Assembly: GCA_002506745.1 (NCBI GenBank)
Contig: DAYE01000001.1
Location: 7,988-13,404 of the forward strand
DNA length: 5,417 nt
Source of the DNA: Euryarchaeota archaeon UBA33
GTDB taxonomy: Archaea > Thermoplasmatota > E2 > DHVEG-1
Reading direction: 5' to 3'
Shown: positions 5,240 to 5,417 of the stretch, one piece after another
How positions within the stretch are numbered: position 1 is the stretch's first letter
How the letters are laid out: each line of letters opens with the position of its first letter
Translations under genes and position numbers: made by a program
Notes under the pieces: model-generated
What the model was told of the DNA's origin: nothing
Database searches by the model: none
What the model saw: the letters and a program-made list of their open reading frames with translations, nothing else

Positions 5240-5417
5240 CTACGGATTTGGCCGAAAAAGAGTAAAGGATTGGACCGGCAGAAAATCAAACGATTCAGAA
5301 ACAAGGTACCCCGCTTTAGTCATTTCTTCAACGATGACCTCCTTTGGGACGTTATGACCACATCGTCGATGGAAACTGAATCTGGAACCTTGTTGGGAAA
5401 ATTCTATGATGGCGATT
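5240..5417 (-). CDS. SAM-dependent methyltransferase, C-terminal fragment (cut by window edge)
   Basis: Fifty-eight residues followed by a TAG stop, read on the minus strand from the window's right edge in the frame beginning at 5416; the start lies outside. The fragment begins AIIEF, the usual beta-strand after the post-motif region of class I methyltransferases. It then reads CGHNVPKEVIVEEMTKAGY (19-37) and ends LVSESFDFLPVQSFTLFRP. This matches the familiar C-terminal pattern of UbiE-like/Methyltransf_11 or _25 enzymes: G-H-x-V/T-x-K-E, an amphipathic helix ending AGY, then a strand ending in DFLP and F-x-LF. The SAM-binding motif itself is beyond the window, so the substrate (small molecule, quinone precursor or metalloid) is open. 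The same-strand molybdoprotein gene downstream has its own promoter. No T-tract follows the stop, so some read-through is possible. Confidence 0.78.
   Translation of the reverse strand, partial: IAIIEFSQQGSRFSFHRRCGHNVPKEVIVEEMTKAGYLVSESFDFLPVQSFTLFRPNP

Overview
The window looks archaeal. The evidence is in the non-coding parts: AT-rich TATA boxes (TTAAATA, TTTAAATA, TTTATATA, TATTAAATA) sit about 25-35 bases before gene starts or expected transcript starts. T-tracts without strong hairpins follow the genes. The tRNA-Gln has the A1-U72 end pair typical of archaeal rather than bacterial tRNA-Gln. The exact lineage cannot be read from the window; a euryarchaeal or Thermoplasmata-like lineage is only a guess.

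Left half, + strand: an almost complete bacterial-type glutaminyl-tRNA synthetase gene (glnS, cut at its 5' end by the window edge) is followed 66 bases later by a tRNA-Gln(UUG). Next come a 55-residue zinc-ribbon protein with its own promoter and an L-threonine aldolase-like PLP enzyme. Synthetase and cognate tRNA side by side is the most striking feature, because most archaea lack GlnRS and make Gln-tRNA by GatDE transamidation. The synthetase also has Asn where E. coli GlnRS has Asp235, the residue that reads base pair 3-70, and the adjacent tRNA has C3-G70 instead of G3-C70.

Right half, - strand: a 10-helix EamA/DMT-family transporter gene converges on the aldolase gene with 6 bases between stop codons. 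Upstream of it is a two-gene operon. The first gene encodes an exported, probably lipid-anchored protein with the sulfite-oxidase-type molybdopterin fold. The second, overlapping it by 4 bases (GTGA), encodes an 84-residue two-helix membrane protein with a b-type cytochrome histidine pattern. They probably form a small extracytoplasmic molybdoenzyme with a membrane haem subunit, loosely like MsrPQ (YedYZ). A 16-base palindrome lies over the operon's predicted transcription start. At the right edge is the C-terminal end of a SAM-dependent methyltransferase gene, too short to appear as a long ORF.

The only pathway links visible are glnS with tRNA-Gln (glutamine decoding) and the molybdoprotein with the cytochrome-like protein (redox). 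The other genes look like independent transcription units. No insertion sequence, CRISPR array or phage gene was seen, and no stretch of 300 bases lacks a gene.
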